From Prevotellaceae bacterium UBA1726 (GTDB lineage Bacteria; Bacteroidota; Bacteroidia; Bacteroidales; Bacteroidaceae): a DNA stretch of 10,247 bases. The stretch spans positions 1,900-12,146 of the forward strand of contig DCIM01000083.1 in NCBI GenBank assembly GCA_002316005.1, written 5' to 3'. Each line of letters begins with the position of its first letter. Position 1 is the first letter of the stretch. Position numbers and translations under genes: made by a program. The notes under the pieces were generated by a model. That model searched no databases and was not told the origin of the DNA. It saw nothing but the letters and a program-made list of their open reading frames with translations. This document shows, piece after piece, positions 7,154 to 10,247 of this stretch.

Positions 7154-7591
7154 TTAATTATTAATTATTATTTGTACCACTTCGCCATTGTTCTGGGCTT
7201 GGCGGATAATTGAGATGAGTTTTGCAAGTGTGCGGCGGGAGTCGTTGACTCTGCCCACTTGCGTGTTCTTGCCTACGAGGATGCAACCTGTAGTATTCTT
7301 TACATTGTTGCCGGCGTGAATCAATATCGCATCCCTTCCGGGGACACCGACAAGTCGTGGCATGTATTCCTGAAAACGCTGACTCCACTTCAACTTCACA
7401 ATATAGGTTCCTGGCGGTATGGCTTTTTTGCTTCCTGCAGTTCGCATTTCCTTTTCCGTTCCAACAGGTGGCTCTAATGTATCACATCTGAACAATTCTC
7501 CCTTCCCTTTAGGGAGGGGATGGGGGTAGGCTACAAGGCTACCTATCGTGTAAGCTTGCTTCTTGTATTTTCTTTCTAATACTATATTCAT
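7154..7591 (-). CDS. DUF5675-like protein with an in-frame palindromic insert
   Basis: A 145-residue protein without signal peptide or membrane segment. The pattern LERKYKKQAYTIG (5-17), CDTLEP (36-41), PPGTYIVKL (59-67), VPGRDAILIHAGN (83-95) and TGCILVGKN (101-109) fits the DUF5675 family found in phages and Bacteroidetes mobile regions; its function is not known to me. The conserved His92 and Cys103 in IHAGN...TTGCIL recall the His and Cys of YkuD-type L,D-transpeptidases, though the spacing (11) is shorter, so this is only a hint. Residues 22-33 (YPHPLPKGKGEL) are encoded by a palindromic repeat placed between TIGSLVA and FRCDTLEP, where relatives would have a short turn. The ATG at 7591 follows an A-run that may help initiation. 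It lies 121 bases after the primase-like gene and may be co-transcribed with it; a peptidoglycan-active gene next to a VirE-type gene would fit arrangements known in Bacteroides. Confidence 0.85.
   Translation of the reverse strand: MNIVLERKYKKQAYTIGSLVAYPHPLPKGKGELFRCDTLEPPVGTEKEMRTAGSKKAIPPGTYIVKLKWSQRFQEYMPRLVGVPGRDAILIHAGNNVKNTTGCILVGKNTQVGRVNDSRRTLAKLISIIRQAQNNGEVVQIIINN
7493..7528 (-). repeat. In-frame palindromic element inside the DUF5675-like gene
   Basis: On the coding strand CCCCTCCC and GGGAAGGG flank a TAAA loop with one mismatch, and the element adds about 12 residues (YPHPLPKGKGEL) without shifting the frame. The PLPKG peptide is shared with the insert at 9066-9131 in the neighbouring gene, where it reads NPLPKGGG. 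This shared peptide and stem at two unrelated proteins argues for a mobile or copied repeat rather than ordinary coding sequence. Confidence 0.75.
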
Positions 7592-7602
7592 ATTTTTTTT
7601 GC

Positions 7603-7668
7603 GCCTACCTTGCCCCCTCTCCTTTAGGGCTTTTGACTCGCTATCAAAATGCAGGGTGGGGGTGAGGC
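7603..7668. repeat. Intergenic G/C-run palindromic element
   Basis: Between the primase-like stop and the DUF5675-like start, a C-run arm (GCCCCCTCTCC) and a G-run arm (GGGTGGGGGTGAGG) enclose a small hairpin, TTTTGA (7631-7636) and TCAAAA (7644-7649) around CTCGCTA. The CTTTAGGGC centre resembles the CTTTAGGGAG of the element at 7493-7528. The outer arms pair only imperfectly. Confidence 0.55.
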
Positions 7669-7684
7669 TTTTTCTTTTAACCTT

Positions 7685-7711
7685 TGTCGCGTCTGTCGCG
7701 TCTGTCGCGTG
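7685..7711. repeat. 9-base tandem repeat TGTCGCGTC x3 directly after the primase-like stop
   Basis: Three contiguous units read TGTCGCGTC, TGTCGCGTC and TGTCGCGTG on the plus strand, ending one base before the stop codon (7715-7713) of the minus-strand gene. Nine bases is a whole number of codons: reading on past that stop gives Arg/Asp triplets for 11 codons before the next TAA. It could be an expanding minisatellite or a binding site; nothing more can be said from one copy. Confidence 0.8.
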
Positions 7712-7712
7712 G

Positions 7713-10046
7713 TTACTTATTTACTTTCTTGAACAACTTCGCACCTGTCTCCTCGTGGGTGCCTGCATAGGCAACCTTTCCGGCGGCTCGCATACGCTCC
7801 ACCATCTTGCGAATGGTGCCAATCTTCCTCTCAGGGAAAATGCCTTGCAGGGTGTCGTAGGTGAACTCCTCTGGCAACTCCACATAATCCTCGTCGCTCT
7901 TCTTGAACACTGCCGTACCTTCGTAGGCTGCCTCCAACTGCTGCTTCATCTTCTTTGCCCAGAGGCGATACTGACTGTCGAGACACTGCTCGGCGGCATA
8001 GACGGCAAGGTCGACAACCGACTGTCGCTCGTTGTACTGGCTCAGGTCGAGGTCGCGCACCTCAATCTTCCGTCCTTCCCTGTCCTCGGTGTCCATTATC
8101 GACTGCACCACCCATGCCAGATGCATCGTCACGGCGAAGTGATGGGCAATGTCGGCCGAGCGGTTTTTGAGGATTAGTCGTTCGGTGTTGCCGAGCGATT
8201 CCTGGCGTGTACGCTCCACCCACTCGTAGAGTGCCTTGTCGATTTTGGGCGATGTGACGAGTCCGTTCATCTGCATCATGATGGCACCGGCACGCTCGAG
8301 ATAGGCCTGATCGTCGTCGGAATACTGCACATACTCTGGCATCGGTGCATCGGTGTTGTCGGGCACGAGGCAGAAGAACACTCGGGTGATGGCACCGTTG
8401 GTGGCGTTCTTGAATGTGCGCAATGTCTGATCGCGGGTGCCTGAGGTAGAGAGGTTCCAGCACACAGGACAGCGCACACGGATGCTCGACTGCACGAACG
8501 ACTGATTACCCGTCATACCATTGTCGAAGAGCAACTGCATGAAGTCGCTTCGGTTGTGGAACTGGCTGCCTGAAGTCATGTTCAGCGACTGTATCTCCTC
8601 GCAGTAGGTGTAGGTGTGCTTGCCCTTGGCGTCGGCCATTCGCTTGATATGCTCCAGTCGCGAGGTGTTGGCTGGAAGGATGCGAATCACGATGTCCTTC
8701 GGCTGTTTCGGTTGCTCCTTCTTGTTGGTCGCCTCCTCCTTCTTCTGGAAGTATTCGTCCTCGCGTGCCTGATTGCGGTCGTCCTCGTCCTGCAGATGCT
8801 TCATGAGGAATGGTATCGGCGAGAGGCAAATCGACTTGTTCGATGCCGGAGGACCATCGACATGCGTCCATCCGTTGAGTCGTGTCTGCCGCTTCTTGCC
8901 AAACTTCACCTGCACATCGGTGAGCAGCGTCATCATTGCCGGTGCTGTGGCAGCGAGGGTGATGAAGCGATAGCCCGGAGGTGCCACCTTCAGCATGATG
9001 TTCACCCAACGAGGCATCTGAGGCAGACTGACCTCATCGATGATGCACATGTCAAGAGGGCGATAAGGAGACCCCTCATCCAAGGCCTCTCCCCGGCCTT
9101 CAGCCACCCCTCCCCCCTTAGGGAGGGGATTGGAAATGCTATACTTATTGAGGATGTGCTTGACGGCCTTTGGGGTGTAAGAACGCTCGCGGGAGAGTGC
9201 CGAACGGATGATGGCGTCCATCTCCTCCTCGCTCAGTCCGAAGGCATACTGTGGGTAGAGCAACGACTTAATGCGTGAGAAAGAGTGGTCGGTGCAGTAG
9301 CGCAGATACTTTGCCGTGACATTGAACAGCGTGTCGTTTCTTGTGCCCTCCGGCACCTCTGGATATGTCTGGCACTCCATCTGGAAGAAGGCAGGGAGGA
9401 TAAGATGATAAGGAATAACAGCCCCTTCCCCCACATCGCTTTGCGATGTCTCCCCTTCCCCGTCCACTTCGTTAGGGGCAAGGGCGCCAGAATGTTGCTG
9501 TTCAGAAACTACAGGGGCTTCGGCAATCTCAAAAAGAGAATCGTCAAGATACAAGAGATCATCTTCGCTGTCGGTGGTGGCAAAGAAGACACGAGTGATA
9601 TCCTTTGCACCTTTGTCATATTCAACACCGAGAATATCCGAAACACGCTTGAGGTTATCCTCTTGCGAGAGAGTCACATCACGCTTGAAAACAAGATGAT
9701 AACCCTCGGCACGAACAGAGCGCTCAAGCATAAGCAAACCGATTTCATCCTTCTTGCTGAGAATGTTCTCGGCAACCTCGCTCATCTTCTCTGGCGCAAT
9801 GTGATCAACATCCATGCCAACGGAAGAACTCATTTGAGTGCAACCCTTCAACTTGCCGTCTTCGCCTGGTATGCACGAGTAGTTGAACTGCAGGAGGCGC
9901 TTCTTTGCGTCTGCATCGCCTTGGCGAACACGCGAGACATAGTCCTTATGTACGGCCAACTGGCGCAGTTCAAGGTACTTCTGGCGGGTGAGAACAGGGC
10001 GCATTACCTTCGCCCCATTCTCCATTTCTATCAAATAACAACTCAC
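7713..10046 (-). CDS. Primase-helicase-like protein (VirE_N/BT4734-like plus DUF3987-like ATPase)
   Basis: A 777-residue cytoplasmic protein with the layout of a replication protein from mobile elements. The N-terminal part (about 50-175) has an archaeo-eukaryotic-primase-like pattern: MDVDH (78-82) for the acidic pair, EGYHLVF (114-120) for the His motif, and DITRVFFAT (149-157). A helical segment (about 213-303, VPEGTRNDTLFNVTAKYLR) resembles the linker of primase-helicases. The P-loop-like part (about 350-600) has GPPASNKS (398-405) as Walker A, YCEEIQ (481-486) as a Walker B-like site, and NLSTSGT (531-537) with later Arg555 as sensor or finger candidates. A charged stretch (415-450) interrupts it, and the C-terminus (about 720-777) looks like a winged helix. 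Residues 187-209 and 306-327 come from palindromic repeats. The start is GTG at 10046, two bases after the upstream stop; ATG at 10025 (residue 8) is an alternative. Role as primase or ATPase is inferred, not shown. Confidence 0.8.
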   Translation of the reverse strand: MSCYLIEMENGAKVMRPVLTRQKYLELRQLAVHKDYVSRVRQGDADAKKRLLQFNYSCIPGEDGKLKGCTQMSSSVGMDVDHIAPEKMSEVAENILSKKDEIGLLMLERSVRAEGYHLVFKRDVTLSQEDNLKRVSDILGVEYDKGAKDITRVFFATTDSEDDLLYLDDSLFEIAEAPVVSEQQHSGALAPNEVDGEGETSQSDVGEGAVIPYHLILPAFFQMECQTYPEVPEGTRNDTLFNVTAKYLRYCTDHSFSRIKSLLYPQYAFGLSEEEMDAIIRSALSRERSYTPKAVKHILNKYSISNPLPKGGGVAEGRGEALDEGSPYRPLDMCIIDEVSLPQMPRWVNIMLKVAPPGYRFITLAATAPAMMTLLTDVQVKFGKKRQTRLNGWTHVDGPPASNKSICLSPIPFLMKHLQDEDDRNQAREDEYFQKKEEATNKKEQPKQPKDIVIRILPANTSRLEHIKRMADAKGKHTYTYCEEIQSLNMTSGSQFHNRSDFMQLLFDNGMTGNQSFVQSSIRVRCPVCWNLSTSGTRDQTLRTFKNATNGAITRVFFCLVPDNTDAPMPEYVQYSDDDQAYLERAGAIMMQMNGLVTSPKIDKALYEWVERTRQESLGNTERLILKNRSADIAHHFAVTMHLAWVVQSIMDTEDREGRKIEVRDLDLSQYNERQSVVDLAVYAAEQCLDSQYRLWAKKMKQQLEAAYEGTAVFKKSDEDYVELPEEFTYDTLQGIFPERKIGTIRKMVERMRAAGKVAYAGTHEETGAKLFKKVNK
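9066..9131 (-). repeat. In-frame palindromic element, residues 306-327 of the primase-like protein
   Basis: Two hairpins lie side by side: CCCCTCCC (9107-9114) with GGGAGGGG (9121-9128), a perfect 8-base-pair stem, and AAGGCC (9082-9087) with GGCCTT (9095-9100). In the coding strand the element reads as NPLPKGGGVAEGRGEALDEG, a low-complexity peptide between the helical linker domain and the ATPase part. The reading frame is open throughout, so the insert is a multiple of three. Confidence 0.8.
9420..9488 (-). repeat. In-frame palindromic element, residues 187-209 of the primase-like protein
   Basis: The core is ACATCGC (9433-9439), loop TTT, GCGATGT (9443-9449). On the coding strand it is flanked by GGGGAAGGGG before and GGGGGAAGGGG after the hairpin. 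It encodes GALAPNEVDGEGETSQSDVG, a Gly/Glu/Asp-rich peptide after the primase-like domain and before the helical linker. The frame stays open. The sequence differs from the 9066-9131 element but shares the G-run arms and GGGGAGA. Confidence 0.75.
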
Positions 10047-10048
10047 GC

Positions 10049-10247
10049 CTAATCCTCCACTGTTGAAAGGTCAACCTTCGATGCCTCGGTTGCATCCTGG
10101 CAGATGACGACAACCGGATTCACGCAATCCTCCTTGCGGTCGATGTGGATGCTGAGGCGAACCTCATCTTTTGTCCACGAGAGGCGACCGTGCGACAACT
10201 TCTTGAAGTGCTTCTTGAGCAACTTCTTGCTACCGATGTTATATGCT
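10049..10247 (-). CDS. Unrecognised protein, C-terminal part only
   Basis: An open frame enters from the right edge and ends at TAG (10051-10049), leaving 66 visible codons. The peptide begins AYNIGSKKLLKKHFKKLSHG, Lys/His-rich and helical, then has RLSWTKDEVRLSIHIDRK and VNPVVVICQDATE, which look like beta strands, and ends DLSTVED. I do not recognise a family. The basic first half would suit nucleic-acid binding, but that is a guess. Its stop is two bases before the GTG start of the primase-like gene, so the two are almost certainly translated from one transcript, and it may be a partner in the same cassette. The codon use and base composition resemble the neighbour. Confidence 0.75.
   Translation of the reverse strand, partial: AYNIGSKKLLKKHFKKLSHGRLSWTKDEVRLSIHIDRKEDCVNPVVVICQDATEASKVDLSTVED

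Noticed and set aside
7154..7167. A/T-rich TTAATTA duplicate at the DUF5675-like stop codon
   Set aside because: Two 7-base units in A/T-rich sequence at the end of an Asn/Ile-ending gene are expected by chance.
7154..7713. Insertion sequence or transposon remnant between the two accessory genes
   Set aside because: No transposase fragment, long terminal inverted repeats or target duplication could be found.
7070..9488. CRISPR array as explanation of the repeated palindromes
   Set aside because: The repeats are not identical, the intervals range from about 70 to 1500 bases, some lie in genes, and no cas gene is seen.
9285..10052. 255-codon open frame on the plus strand
   Set aside because: It is antisense to the primase-like gene, with no promoter and no conserved pattern.

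Overview
The window looks like chromosomal DNA from a member of the Bacteroidales, most like Prevotella. The reasons are the Bacteroidetes-type promoters (TTTG, about 20 bases, then TAnnTTTG), the lack of clear Shine-Dalgarno sites, a DUF4348-type lipoprotein, an SusC-era style outer-membrane barrel protein with a carboxypeptidase-like N-terminal domain, and a primase/P-loop ATPase of the VirE_N/DUF3987 kind. No RNA gene, CRISPR array or insertion sequence was seen.

Left part (1-3768), housekeeping. The 5' part of pheS lies on the minus strand and leaves the window at base 1. It is divided by a 163-base gap from a plus-strand run: a DUF4348-like lipoprotein, murB (1-base gap) and a PhnP-like metallo-beta-lactamase-fold hydrolase (53-base gap holding a hairpin). 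The gap between pheS and the lipoprotein gene holds two good, divergent promoters. A 30-base hairpin repeat occurs on both sides of the hydrolase gene (27 of 30 bases equal).

Middle (3769-6873). A convergent gap with three successive hairpins is followed by one large minus-strand gene for a 984-residue outer-membrane beta-barrel protein of the TonB-receptor-like type.

Right part (about 7000-10247), accessory. All genes are on the minus strand: the end of an unrecognised small protein, a 777-residue primase-helicase-like protein, and a 145-residue DUF5675-like protein, closed by a likely terminator at 7030-7053. This segment is full of G/C-run palindromic repeats. Three lie inside reading frames: two in the primase-like gene and one in the DUF5675-like gene. 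They add low-complexity, Gly/Pro/Glu-rich peptides without breaking the frame, apparently at domain boundaries or surface loops. Two more lie between genes, and a 9-base tandem repeat directly follows the primase-like stop codon. The main point of interest is this set of protein-coding palindromic elements in a small replication-like cassette, which recalls the Rickettsia palindromic elements but in a Bacteroidetes host.
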